A stretch of DNA of 15,827 bases. Origin: SZAS-79 sp038211455 (lineage in GTDB: Bacteria > Pseudomonadota > Gammaproteobacteria > Burkholderiales > SG8-39). Positions 5,693-15,104 of this stretch are shown piece after piece; position 1 is the stretch's first letter; each line of letters opens with the position of its first letter. A program made the translations under genes and the position numbers. The notes below the pieces were generated by a model, which was not told the DNA's origin, did no database searches, and was given only the letters and a program-made list of their open reading frames with translations. The stretch covers positions 1 to 15,827 of the forward strand of contig JBBQVP010000097.1 in NCBI GenBank assembly GCA_038211455.1, given 5' to 3'.

Positions 5693-6825
5693 AGCTGCTG
5701 CGCGCCTTTGCCGCTGCGCTCATTGCACTTGCCGCTAACGTTGCCTGGGCGCACAAGCCCAGCGACAGCTACCTCGCCATCGTCGCCGACGGTGGCAGCC
5801 TTCGCGGCCAGTGGGACGTCGCGCTGCGCGACCTGGACTATGCCATCGGGCTGGACGCGAACGGCGACGGCGAAATCACCTGGGGCGAGCTGCGCGCCAG
5901 GCACGCCGACGTCGCGGCATACACGCTATCCCGCCTGTCGGTCCGCGCGGACGGAACGCGCTGCGCGCTCGCGCCCGTGGAGCAGCTTGTGGATGATCAT
6001 AGCGACGGCGCATATGCCGTGGTGCAATTCTCGATCACCTGCCCCGGCATCGCGGCTGCACGCACCATTGAAGTCGACTACGCCCTGTTCTTCGATCTTG
6101 ATCCCTCTCACCGCGGCCTGCTGCGGCTGGAGCAGGCCGGGGCAAGCCTGACTGCGATTCTCGGTCCTGAGCGACACAGGCAGCAGTTCGAACTGGCCCG
6201 GATTTCGCAGGTCAGCCAGTTCCTCGACTACGCGCGCGAAGGCATCTGGCACATCCTCATCGGCTTCGATCACATCCTGTTCCTGATTTCACTGCTCCTG
6301 CCGGCCGTATTCGTTCTCGCGCGTGGCGGCTGGGAGCCGGCCCCGCGCTTTGCCCCGGTGTTCTGGGACGTTCTAAGGATCGTGACCGCATTCACCCTGG
6401 CCCATTCCATTACCCTCAGCCTGGCGGCGCTCTCCATCGTTGCGCTGCCCTCGCGGCTGGTTGAATCGACCATCGCCCTGTCGGTCGTGCTTGCTGCGCT
6501 GAACAACCTGCGACCGGTCGTGGCCGGCCGGCGCTGGATGGTGGCCTTTGGCTTCGGCCTGATCCATGGTTTCGGGTTCGCAAGCGTGCTCGCGGACCTG
6601 GGCCTGCCCAAGGGCACCCTGTTGGTCGCCCTGGTGGGTTTCAATCTCGGCGTCGAGGCCGGGCAACTCGCGATCGTCGGCGCATTTCTTCCGATCGCCT
6701 ACGCATTGCGACGGACCCTCCTGTACCGGCGTATGATTTTCGCCGGTGGGTCGGCACTCATCGCATTGATCGCTGCCGTCTGGATGGCCGAGCGGGTATT
6801 CGTAATGAAATTATTCCCGGTTTGA
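5689..6825 (+). CDS. HupE/UreJ-type membrane protein with exported EF-hand domain
   Basis: A 378-residue protein: signal peptide (1-21), an exported N-terminal domain (about 22-180), then about seven membrane helices. The membrane half carries the HupE/UreJ_2 signature: GIWHILIGFDHILFLI (185-200), TAFTLAHSITLSLA (233-246), GLIHGFGFASVL (290-301) and NLGVEAGQ (319-326). The conserved His188, Asp194, His195, His239, His293 and Glu323 could bind metal. Relatives of HupE and UreJ are thought to take up nickel or cobalt; this longer type is mostly uncharacterised. The exported domain contains a complete EF-hand loop, D56-x-N58-x-D60-G61-x-I63-x3-E67, suggesting calcium binding. It overlaps the upstream TPR gene by 4 nt. 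No hydrogenase or urease genes are nearby, so nickel supply to those enzymes is not supported by context. No terminator is obvious after it. Confidence 0.85.
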   Translation: MKLLRAFAAALIALAANVAWAHKPSDSYLAIVADGGSLRGQWDVALRDLDYAIGLDANGDGEITWGELRARHADVAAYTLSRLSVRADGTRCALAPVEQLVDDHSDGAYAVVQFSITCPGIAAARTIEVDYALFFDLDPSHRGLLRLEQAGASLTAILGPERHRQQFELARISQVSQFLDYAREGIWHILIGFDHILFLISLLLPAVFVLARGGWEPAPRFAPVFWDVLRIVTAFTLAHSITLSLAALSIVALPSRLVESTIALSVVLAALNNLRPVVAGRRWMVAFGFGLIHGFGFASVLADLGLPKGTLLVALVGFNLGVEAGQLAIVGAFLPIAYALRRTLLYRRMIFAGGSALIALIAAVWMAERVFVMKLFPV

Positions 6826-6867
6826 GCTTCATCGGGCGCGATCCACCCCCGCAAAGCTCAAGTCTTA

Positions 6868-6873
6868 TATAAT
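6868..6873 (+). promoter_or_regulatory. Probable -10 box for the 458-aa protein gene
   Basis: A perfect TATAAT within an AT-rich patch (6863-6883), 50 nt before the ATG at 6924, in otherwise GC-rich DNA. No convincing -35 hexamer is found 16-18 nt upstream (the sequence is C-rich there), so the promoter may need an activator or another sigma factor. Confidence 0.5.
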
Positions 6874-6923
6874 ATATCTTTTAGTGCTTATCGAATTCCG
6901 ATCACCCACCCACACGAGGCACC

Positions 6924-8300
6924 ATGAGCAATCAACTCGACTTGCTGAAGATCGCCCAGGTAGAACAGAACGGCGACCTGTTCAAGTTGCTGGACAGCAT
7001 CTACAAGCGCTCCTCCATCCAGCCCAAGGGCTGCAGTGACGCCATCATCTGGGAAGGTGGCAACAGCGCCGGCGGGGTCAAGCCTGTCGCGCACGCGTTT
7101 ACCGACATGTTCGCGCTGAACGGAACCCTCATGGCCCTCGACGTCCTCGGCCTCCCGTTCCTCGGCGTCCCGATGATGGCCCAGTTCCGCCACGACACGA
7201 AACTCGTGTCGCTCGACTGGTTCGGCAGGCTCGAGTACACCGCGCTCAAGTGGTCGACCGCCGGCGATTTCCTCGTGAACGAAAATGGCAAGAAAGTCGT
7301 GGTCAACGGCAAGTCGGCGAATGCGCCGCTGCGCACGGCCGCGGGCGTCTACTGCAACGTCCGGCCATACGGCACGATCACCAGCATCCGTTTCATGCCG
7401 GGCCTGCCTTACTCGCAGGACAAGAAGAAATTCTCGATCGACCGCGCCACCGGCAACATCCACTCGGAAATGAACACCCCGGGTATCCGCATGTGCTACG
7501 CGGTGCGGCTGTTCCTCAAGATGGTGCATGAAACCGGGCAGATGGGTCGCGTTGCGACCAAGCCAACCCAGGCGCAGGAAGACGCCATCAACGCCGGCAT
7601 CGTTCGCTGGATGCTCAAGGGAACCAAGTTCAAGCTGACGCGCAGCTACTCGGTCGATGCCTATGAGGAGCACAAGGCCAACGTCGACGCGATCGTCGCG
7701 CTCCTGCCGAAGGACTTCAAGGCCGGGATGGAAAGCTGGGGCGGCGAAATTTCGGAGCACATTTCCGACACCAACTTCGGCCTGCTGCTGCACGACATGG
7801 TCCAGCAGAAAGGGGTCATCGTGTATGCCACCGACCTCGACGGCGACCGCCTCACCGACTTGATGGCGGATGCGCCCGACTTCCTGCGCAGTTGGGGCCA
7901 GATGGTGCTCGACAAGGTCAAACCCGGCACGGACATGAACACGGTGTGGAGCGACATGGGTTTCACGATGAAGAACGGCAAGGACATGACCAGCGTGATG
8001 TACCGCGTGGTCGGGGAACCGATTTTCGAGCAGACCCTGGGTTCGGCCGACGCGATGCTGCTCAGGCTGCTCGCGGGCGACGAGACCGTGGGCGGCACCA
8101 AGCAGCCCTACGATCCGCGCATCCATTTCGTCCTGGTCAACGAGGCTTACAAGGCCGCGAACCCGGGCAACGCGGAACTCGCCACGTGGCTCGACGCGCA
8201 GCTCGAGACCTTCGACAAGGTCTACGGTGGAGCCCGGCCCCGCTACCTCGACGGCTATCAGAAGCTGAAGGCGGCGATCAAGCCCTGGGGCACTAAGTAG
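6924..8300 (+). CDS. Conserved-looking 458-aa soluble protein, family not recognised
   Basis: I do not recognise this protein. It has no signal peptide and no membrane helix, so it is probably cytoplasmic. The ATG at 6924 has GAGG (6916-6919) 4 nt upstream; third codon positions are strongly G/C, and this strand, not the open antisense frame, fits gene-like codon use. Features: three cysteines (37, 144, 191); a Gly-rich IIWEGGNSAGGVKP segment (41-54); a middle region with RPYGTITSIRFMPGLPYS (147-164); ATDLDGDRLTDL (302-313) with a D-x-D-G-D pattern resembling an acidic metal-binding loop; and GTKQPYDPRIHFVLVNEAYK (391-410). No Walker, Rossmann, helix-turn-helix or protease motif is visible. 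It has its own promoter-like TATAAT upstream and a strong terminator downstream, so it is a single-gene unit, probably well expressed. Confidence 0.85.
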   Translation: MSNQLDLLKIAQVEQNGDLFKLLDSIYKRSSIQPKGCSDAIIWEGGNSAGGVKPVAHAFTDMFALNGTLMALDVLGLPFLGVPMMAQFRHDTKLVSLDWFGRLEYTALKWSTAGDFLVNENGKKVVVNGKSANAPLRTAAGVYCNVRPYGTITSIRFMPGLPYSQDKKKFSIDRATGNIHSEMNTPGIRMCYAVRLFLKMVHETGQMGRVATKPTQAQEDAINAGIVRWMLKGTKFKLTRSYSVDAYEEHKANVDAIVALLPKDFKAGMESWGGEISEHISDTNFGLLLHDMVQQKGVIVYATDLDGDRLTDLMADAPDFLRSWGQMVLDKVKPGTDMNTVWSDMGFTMKNGKDMTSVMYRVVGEPIFEQTLGSADAMLLRLLAGDETVGGTKQPYDPRIHFVLVNEAYKAANPGNAELATWLDAQLETFDKVYGGARPRYLDGYQKLKAAIKPWGTK

Positions 8301-8320
8301 CATCCCGAAGGCGCAGGACA

Positions 8321-8350
8321 AAAAAAGGCCGCCCGAGGGCGGCCTTTTTC
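8321..8350. terminator. Bidirectional terminator between the 458-aa gene and csp
   Basis: GGCCGCCC (8328-8335) and GGGCGGCC (8338-8345) form a perfect GC stem flanked by A7 on the left and T5 on the right, so it can end transcripts from both sides. It serves the plus-strand gene ending at 8300 and the minus-strand cold-shock gene ending at 8369. Confidence 0.92.
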
Positions 8351-8368
8351 ATGGGAGTCGGTGCTGCG

Positions 8369-8572
8369 TCAGGCTTTCTGGATGTTCGAAGCCTGTTTGC
8401 CTTTCGGGCCCTGCACGATATCGAAGGACACTTTCTGGCCTTCCTTGAGCGACTTGAAACCTGCCATGTTGATCGCGGAGAAATGCGCGAACAGATCTTC
8501 GCTGCCGTCGTCCGGGGTGACAAAGCCGAAACCCTTTGCGTCGTTAAACCATTTCACAGTGCCTGTTGCCAT
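8369..8572 (-). CDS. Cold-shock domain protein (CspA family)
   Basis: A 67-residue single cold-shock domain, an RNA/ssDNA-binding OB fold that acts as an RNA chaperone. It starts MATGTVKWFNDAKGFGFVTP, with the RNP1 motif KGFGFVTP (13-20) and the RNP2-like DLFAHFSAI (26-34), and ends in the usual KGKQASNIQ. Length is exactly that of the family. The ribosome site is AAAGGA, about 10 nt before the ATG. The upstream region is long: the best promoter lies near 8697-8726, giving a leader of about 117 nt, in keeping with the long structured leaders of cold-regulated csp genes. Placement next to divergent clpS-clpA is common in proteobacteria. Which paralogue this is (CspA, CspD or other) cannot be decided. 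Confidence 0.96.
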   Translation of the reverse strand: MATGTVKWFNDAKGFGFVTPDDGSEDLFAHFSAINMAGFKSLKEGQKVSFDIVQGPKGKQASNIQKA

Positions 8573-8951
8573 TGTTGGTGCATCCTTTGCATTGATTGCG
8601 CAATAACCGGGAGAAACCCCGGGTCATGCCTGATCTTCACAGCTCCATCGCCCTTCTGCATGGCGTTACAGATAGCCAGAATCCAAACACAGGCGCCTTG
8701 TAACCCGTGCCCGCAGGCCGCGTCAATACCCGGCCGCTCCGGGGAATCCGGAGGGAAAACCCGGTTCCGCGGATTCACGCACCACACCTTGAATTGCGCC
8801 ATTCCGCCCAGATATCTGATTGCACTGCCCGGGTACATTGATTAGGATGAAGCCGTTGCCGTTGATCCACTTCTCGATGGGGGAACCGGAGCGGAAACGG
8901 CGTGTCCGATCACGATGAGCGTGAAGGCACGGATATCGAGCAGGCGGCACT
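8573..8951. promoter_or_regulatory. Divergent csp-clpS control region (379 bp without a convincing gene)
   Basis: For csp (minus strand): TTGACG (8726-8721) and TACAAG (8702-8697), 18 nt apart. For clpS (plus strand): TTGCAC (8820-8825) and TAGGAT (8843-8848), 17 nt apart. Both are moderate matches. Other structure: the palindrome ATTGCGCAAT (8595-8604), a hairpin CCGGG/CCCGG (8607-8622) inside the csp leader, a hairpin CTCCGG/CCGGAG (8737-8753), and CCTTGAATTGCGCCAT (8787-8802), which is complementary to the first 16 nt of clpS apart from one G-U pair. Short open frames on the minus strand here look like chance. Confidence 0.45.
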
Positions 8952-9257
8952 ATGGCGCAGTTCAAGGACGACACATTACTCAAGGCGGCGAAATCCAGAG
9001 TCAAGCCGCCGCCGATGTTCAAGGTCATGCTGTTGAACGACGACTACACCCCCATGGAGTTCGTAGTGCTCGTGCTTCAGAAATTCTTCGACATGACGCG
9101 GGAGCGCGCAACCCAGGTGATGTTCGCCGTGCATCGCGAGGGCATCGGGGTCTGCGGCGTGTATCCTAAGGACATTGCAGCATCGAAGGTTCAGCAGGTG
9201 GCAGGCTTTGCGCGCATACACCAGCATCCGCTGCAGTGCGTGATGGAGGAGACATAG
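8952..9257 (+). CDS. clpS: ATP-dependent Clp protease adaptor ClpS
   Basis: A 101-residue cytoplasmic adaptor that binds proteins with N-degron residues (Leu, Phe, Tyr, Trp) and delivers them to ClpA-ClpP. The N-terminal extension (1-18) is the flexible arm that enters ClpA. The substrate pocket is intact: N29-D30-D31-Y-T33-P34-M35-E36-F37 and His61 (FAVHREG), matching the E. coli residues that grip the alpha-amino group. The Met hydrophobic gate is also present. ATG 8952 follows AGGCGG and gives the family length. Its stop codon is directly followed by the clpA start, so the two are co-translated. The context is the standard clpS-clpA operon. Confidence 0.97.
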   Translation: MAQFKDDTLLKAAKSRVKPPPMFKVMLLNDDYTPMEFVVLVLQKFFDMTRERATQVMFAVHREGIGVCGVYPKDIAASKVQQVAGFARIHQHPLQCVMEET

Positions 9258-11519
<2,262 letters not shown>

Positions 11520-11537
11520 GCTTTTCCGGTCCCCGGG

Positions 11538-11565
11538 AAAACCGCGGCCTGCCGCGGTTTTTTTT
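11538..11565 (+). terminator. Terminator of the clpS-clpA operon
   Basis: ACCGCGG (11541-11547), loop CCTG, CCGCGGT (11552-11558), extended by flanking AAA and followed by eight T in all (11558-11565). It starts 19 nt after the clpA stop codon. Confidence 0.92.
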
Positions 11566-11603
11566 CGCCTGAAGCTGAGTGCAAACGGTTGCTGCATTGC
11601 GCC

Positions 11604-11633
11604 TTGACGCCGGAGCGCGGCCCGTTCGACACT
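11604..11633 (+). promoter_or_regulatory. Tentative promoter of the cytochrome c / flavoprotein pair
   Basis: TTGACG (11604-11609) and GACACT (11628-11633) are 18 nt apart, 62 nt before the cytochrome start codon. The -35 is good, the -10 poor. A small GCGGG/CCCGC inverted repeat (11642-11659) lies just downstream. Only a weak reading. Confidence 0.3.
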
Positions 11634-11694
11634 TGTGAAAAGCGGGCGCGACGACCCGCGACACGACTCGAAACTCAGCCTAAGGAACCCTCCC

Positions 11695-12000
11695 ATGAAA
11701 CAAAGACTCCTGGTTTTGACGCTGGCAGCCGCCTGCGCCCCTGCAGCGGCGCAGCAGGCCGATCCCAACCTCGGTCGCAACCTCGCCGCATCGTGCGCGA
11801 TCTGCCACGGCACCAACGGCGTGAACGCCGGCGGATTGCCCAACCTGGCGGGCCAGCCCCAGAGCTACATCGTGCAGCAGCTACGCGATTTCCGCGATGG
11901 GAAACGTCCCGCCACGATCATGCACCAGATCTCCAAGGGGTACACGGAGCCGCAACTCGACGCGCTCGCGGCATTTTTCGCCGCGCAGAAAGCCAAATAG
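11695..12000 (+). CDS. fccA: Periplasmic class I cytochrome c, probable haem subunit of flavocytochrome c sulfide dehydrogenase
   Basis: A 101-residue protein with a signal peptide (1-19, ending APAAA), then one haem site C34-A-I-C37-H38 and Met76 (RPATIMHQI) as likely sixth ligand: a single-haem c553-type cytochrome. The ATG at 11695 has AAGGAA 7 nt upstream. The flavoprotein gene starts 10 nt after its stop codon, and that pairing is the main reason for naming it the electron-accepting subunit: sulfide electrons pass from FAD to this haem and on to the cytochrome c pool. Some sulfide dehydrogenases have a diheme subunit; this one is monohaem, like SoxE/FccA short forms. The cytochrome assignment is certain; the exact partnership is inferred from context. 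Confidence 0.82.
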   Translation: MKQRLLVLTLAAACAPAAAQQADPNLGRNLAASCAICHGTNGVNAGGLPNLAGQPQSYIVQQLRDFRDGKRPATIMHQISKGYTEPQLDALAAFFAAQKAK

Positions 12001-12010
12001 GAGATCGGAC

Positions 12011-13285
12011 ATGGATATGCCATTCAACAGGCGTGAGTTCATCAAGCTGATCGGCGCGGGCGCCGTCCTGTCGGGCTGCGCAAGCGTCCCGGAAGCGAAG
12101 AAGCCGATTGCGCGCGTGATCGTGATCGGCGGCGGCTACGGCGGGGCAACAGCGGCGCGTTACATTCGCGCCTGGGGAGGCGGCGCGATCGAGGTCTTCC
12201 TCGTCGAGCGCAACACGCAGTTTGTTTCGTGCCCGCTTTCGAACCTCGTGCTCGGCGGCTCCCGCAGGATCGGGGACCTCACCTTCGGCTACGAGAAGTT
12301 ACGGGCCGAGGGCGTGACGTTCCTGAATGACGAGGTCGTAGCCATCAACCCCGACAAGAGGCGCATTTCGCTCAAGAAAATCGCCGATCTTAACTACGAC
12401 AGGCTGGTCGTCTCGCCCGGCATCGACTTCATGTACGACCAGATCGCGGGCTATGACGCGGAAGCTCAGAAAACGGTCCTGCACGCATGGAAGGCGGGCG
12501 CGCAGACCGTGGCGCTGCGCGGGCAGCTCGAGGCGATGCGGGATGGTGGCGTGGTCGTACTGTCGATTCCCAAGGCGCCTTATCGGTGCCCGCCTGGGCC
12601 TTACGAGCGCGTTTCGCAGATCGCCTTCTACCTGAAGCAGGCCAAGCCGAAATCGAAGATCCTCGTGCTCGACGCCAACCCGGATATCGTCTCCAAGAAA
12701 GGGCTGTTCCTTGCCGCATGGAACGACCTCTACAAGGGAATCATCCAGTACATGCCCAACCATGAGGTAAAGGAAGTCGTCGCTAGAGACAGCAGCGTCA
12801 AGACCGATTTCGATACCTTCAAAGGCGACGTCCTGAATGTCATCCCCCCTCAGAGGGCGGGCGACATCGCCGCGCAGGCCAGGCTGATCACCACCAACAA
12901 CCGCTGGTGCGACGTCGACTGGCTTACGATGGAATCGAAAGCGGTTGCCGGCGTGCACGTCCTGGGTGACGCGACGCTATCCGCCGCCGCGATGCCCAAG
13001 TCCGCGAGTATGGCGAACAACCACGGCAAGGTCGCGGCCGGCGCCATCGTAGCCCAGCTGACCGGACAGCCCGTCAACACCCAGCCGGTAATCGCGAACA
13101 CCTGCTACAGCTACGTGAGTGACCAGGAGGCGATGCACGTCACCTCGGTGCACCGCTACGACAGCGAAAAGAAGACCTTTCTGCCGGTGCAAGGCGCGGG
13201 GGGCGTGTCTGCGAAGCGCAACGAGCAGGAAAAATCCTATGCGGATGCCTGGGCCAAAAACATTTGGGCCGATACTCTGGGGTAG
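12011..13285 (+). CDS. fccB: Flavocytochrome c sulfide dehydrogenase, FAD subunit
   Basis: A 424-residue periplasmic flavoprotein that oxidises sulfide to sulfur and hands electrons to its cytochrome partner. The N terminus has a twin-arginine signal, NRREFIKLIGAGA (6-18), followed by LSGC (20-23), a lipobox. The FAD dinucleotide fold is VIVIGGGYGGATAARY (36-51), with the acidic end of strand 2 at VER (65-67) and the second FAD motif GVHVLGDAT (314-322). Cys193 (YRCPPGPYER) and Cys365 (ANTCYSYV) fit the redox-active disulfide of the Allochromatium FccB; the C-terminal 70 residues match the FCSD flavin-binding domain. ATG 12011 is chosen over the long upstream extension because it begins the Tat signal and has AGGAGA overlapping the preceding stop codon. 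An in-frame ATG at 12017 is possible. Confidence 0.9.
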   Translation: MDMPFNRREFIKLIGAGAVLSGCASVPEAKKPIARVIVIGGGYGGATAARYIRAWGGGAIEVFLVERNTQFVSCPLSNLVLGGSRRIGDLTFGYEKLRAEGVTFLNDEVVAINPDKRRISLKKIADLNYDRLVVSPGIDFMYDQIAGYDAEAQKTVLHAWKAGAQTVALRGQLEAMRDGGVVVLSIPKAPYRCPPGPYERVSQIAFYLKQAKPKSKILVLDANPDIVSKKGLFLAAWNDLYKGIIQYMPNHEVKEVVARDSSVKTDFDTFKGDVLNVIPPQRAGDIAAQARLITTNNRWCDVDWLTMESKAVAGVHVLGDATLSAAAMPKSASMANNHGKVAAGAIVAQLTGQPVNTQPVIANTCYSYVSDQEAMHVTSVHRYDSEKKTFLPVQGAGGVSAKRNEQEKSYADAWAKNIWADTLG

Positions 13286-13296
13286 AGCTAGGAACA

Positions 13297-13323
13297 GGGG
13301 AAGAGGGAGAGGCCCTCTTCCCC
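13297..13323. terminator. Long hairpin between convergent fccB and dut
   Basis: GGGGAAGAGGG (13297-13307), loop AGAGG, CCCTCTTCCCC (13313-13323): a perfect 11-bp stem starting 11 nt after the fccB stop codon. There is no T run on either side, so it is not a classical terminator, but its place between convergent genes suggests it ends or protects transcripts. Confidence 0.5.
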
Positions 13324-13384
13324 GGTACCCCCATCACCCCTGCCGCAGTTCAAGCCCATGCCGGGGTTCTGCCATTGCCGGGGT

Positions 13385-13834
13385 TCAGGCCTTGCCGGTG
13401 CTGCCGAAGCCGCCGGCGCCGCGTTCGCTCGCGGCGAACTCCTCGACCACCTTCCATTCGACCTGCGCCACGGGCACGACGACGAGTTGCGCGATCCGTT
13501 CCATCGGATTCACCGTGAACGCTGCCTTGCCGCGGTTCCACAGCGAAATAAAGATCTGGCCCTGGTAATCAGAGTCGATCAAGCCGGTGAGGTTGCCCAG
13601 GACAATGCCGTGCTTCGCGCCCAGCCCCGAGCGCGGAAGGATCACCGCCGCATAGCCAGGATCGCCGATATGGATCGCGATTCCCGCCGGAACCAGGTGG
13701 CTGTCGCCCGGCTGCAGCAGCAGGGCGTCGTCAAGGCATGCGCGCAGGTCCAAGCCGGCCGCGCCCGGCGTCCCGTACGTTGGGAGGTTGTCCCTGAGGC
13801 GCGCGTCGAGGATTCTTACGTCGAGGCGGCGCAC
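13385..13834 (-). CDS. dut: Deoxyuridine 5'-triphosphate nucleotidohydrolase (dUTPase)
   Basis: Hydrolyses dUTP to dUMP and pyrophosphate, keeping uracil out of DNA and supplying dUMP for dTMP synthesis; a cytoplasmic homotrimer. All five family motifs are present in 149 residues: AGLDLRA (26-32), PRSGLG (67-72), GLIDSDYQGQI (84-94, with the catalytic Asp region), RIAQ (113-116) and the C-terminal arm RGAGGFGSTG (138-147). The start is a GTG at 13834; the frame is open further upstream but overlaps coaBC. It gives the N terminus R-R-L-D-V-R-I-L-D, aligning with E. coli K-K-I-D-V-K-I-L-D. The GTG is 1 nt after the coaBC stop codon, so translation is probably coupled. coaBC-dut next to divergent radC is the arrangement known from enterobacteria as well. 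Confidence 0.96.
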   Translation of the reverse strand: MRRLDVRILDARLRDNLPTYGTPGAAGLDLRACLDDALLLQPGDSHLVPAGIAIHIGDPGYAAVILPRSGLGAKHGIVLGNLTGLIDSDYQGQIFISLWNRGKAAFTVNPMERIAQLVVVPVAQVEWKVVEEFAASERGAGGFGSTGKA

Positions 13835-13835
13835 G

Positions 13836-15047
13836 TCAGCGCTTCTTGCGCGCCAGCATGGCGGCCAGATGCGCAACCAGGCTGCGCGCCTGTTCCAGCT
13901 TGGGGCCGCGCGCCAGCCGGTGCTCGCCGTCGGCGTCGAACAGCGTGAGCTCGTTGTCATCTGCTCCGAGCGCATGCTGGGCGAGATTGGCTGCCAGAAG
14001 GGGAATCCCCTTCTTCGCGCGCTTCTGCATCGCATGCGCCGCGAGCTTCTCGGTCTCCGCGGCAAATCCGACACAGAAAGGCGGTTTTGCCAGCCTGGCC
14101 ACATACGCCAGAATGTCAGGGTTCTCGACCAGTTCCAGCGTCATCCCCTTCCGCTCGCCCTTCTTGATCTTCTGCTTCGACTGGTTCGCGACGCGGTAGT
14201 CGGCCACTGCGGCCACCGCAACGAACACATCGGCCGAGGAAACCGACTTCTTGACTGCCTCTAACATCTGCTGCGCGCTTTCGACATCGACGCGCAGCAC
14301 ACCGGCAGGCGTCGCAAGTGCCGTCGGGCCGCTGACCAGCGTCACCTTCGCCCCGGCCTCGCGCGCCGCTCGCGCCACGGCATAGCCCATTTTCCCGGTG
14401 CTCAAGTTGGTGATCGCGCGCACGGGATCGATCGGCTCGCGGGTCGGCCCGGCCGTAACCAGCACGCGCTTCCCCGCAAGCGACTTCGCACGCAGAGAGG
14501 CCTCGATTTCCTCAAAGATCTGCTCGGCTTCGAGCATCCGCCCCATGCCCGTCTCGCCGCAGGCCTGGTCTCCGGCTGCCGGGCCCGCGAACAGGACGCC
14601 GTCGATCTTCAGCTGCGCGACGTTTCTTTGCGTGGCGGGGTTGTCCCACATCTGACGATTCATCGCCGGCGCAAGCATCAGCCGGCAGTCGCGCGCAAGG
14701 CACAGCGTGGAGAGTAGATCGTCCGCGAGGCCGTGTACTACCTTGGCCATGAAATCGGCCGACGCCGGGGCGACCACGACCAGGTCGCGGTCGCGGGAGA
14801 GCTCAATGTGCCCCATGTTGTCTGGTATGCGCGCGTCCCACAGGTCGGTCCAGACAGTCTGCCCGGACAGCGCCTGCAGCGTCACCGGCGCGATGAACCG
14901 GCAGGCCGCCTCGGTCATCACGACCCGCACGTCATAGCCCGCCTTCACGAGCAGGCGAACCAACTGGGCGGACTTGAACGCCGCAACACCGCCCGTTATT
15001 CCGAGCAGAACGCGTTTACCTGATTCCGGGGTTGCCAGCGCTGTCAT
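13836..15047 (-). CDS. coaBC: Bifunctional phosphopantothenoylcysteine decarboxylase / phosphopantothenate-cysteine ligase
   Basis: Two steps of coenzyme A synthesis: CoaB joins cysteine to 4'-phosphopantothenate using CTP, and the FMN-dependent CoaC decarboxylates the product. The N-terminal CoaC half (about 1-185) has ITGGVAAFKS (17-26), catalytic His80 (MGHIEL), the PAMNRQMW motif (127-134) and Cys163 (ACGETGMGRM). The CoaB half (about 190-403) has TAGPTREPIDPVR (198-210), NLSTGKMGYA (214-223, Asn214 equivalent to E. coli Asn210), AAVADYR (279-285) and the KIKKGE lysine (293-298). ATG 15047 is preferred to the in-frame GTG at 15065 because GGCGGA precedes it at suitable distance. The length of 403 residues is typical. 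It is followed after 1 nt by dut. Confidence 0.97.
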   Translation of the reverse strand: MTALATPESGKRVLLGITGGVAAFKSAQLVRLLVKAGYDVRVVMTEAACRFIAPVTLQALSGQTVWTDLWDARIPDNMGHIELSRDRDLVVVAPASADFMAKVVHGLADDLLSTLCLARDCRLMLAPAMNRQMWDNPATQRNVAQLKIDGVLFAGPAAGDQACGETGMGRMLEAEQIFEEIEASLRAKSLAGKRVLVTAGPTREPIDPVRAITNLSTGKMGYAVARAAREAGAKVTLVSGPTALATPAGVLRVDVESAQQMLEAVKKSVSSADVFVAVAAVADYRVANQSKQKIKKGERKGMTLELVENPDILAYVARLAKPPFCVGFAAETEKLAAHAMQKRAKKGIPLLAANLAQHALGADDNELTLFDADGEHRLARGPKLEQARSLVAHLAAMLARKKR

Positions 15048-15104
15048 CTTTATTCCGCCGCGCACGTTTACACGGGAGGAGCATTCTACGGGAAAGAATT
15101 CGGC

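Noticed and set aside
6888..8321. 477-codon open frame antisense to the 458-aa protein gene
   Set aside because: The plus-strand frame has a ribosome site, a promoter-like box, typical codon use and a correctly placed terminator; the antisense frame overlaps the terminator and is rich in His, Arg and Val like other shadows.
8554..8802. Minus-strand frame of about 82 codons upstream of csp, starting with the same residues as ClpS (M-A-Q-F-K)
   Set aside because: Lower third-position GC than neighbours, overlap with the csp start and no recognisable protein. The shared start reflects the inverted repeat reported separately.
13835..14104. Upstream extension of the dut reading frame into coaBC
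   Set aside because: dUTPase homology begins at the GTG at 13834; the extension is a shadow of coaBC.
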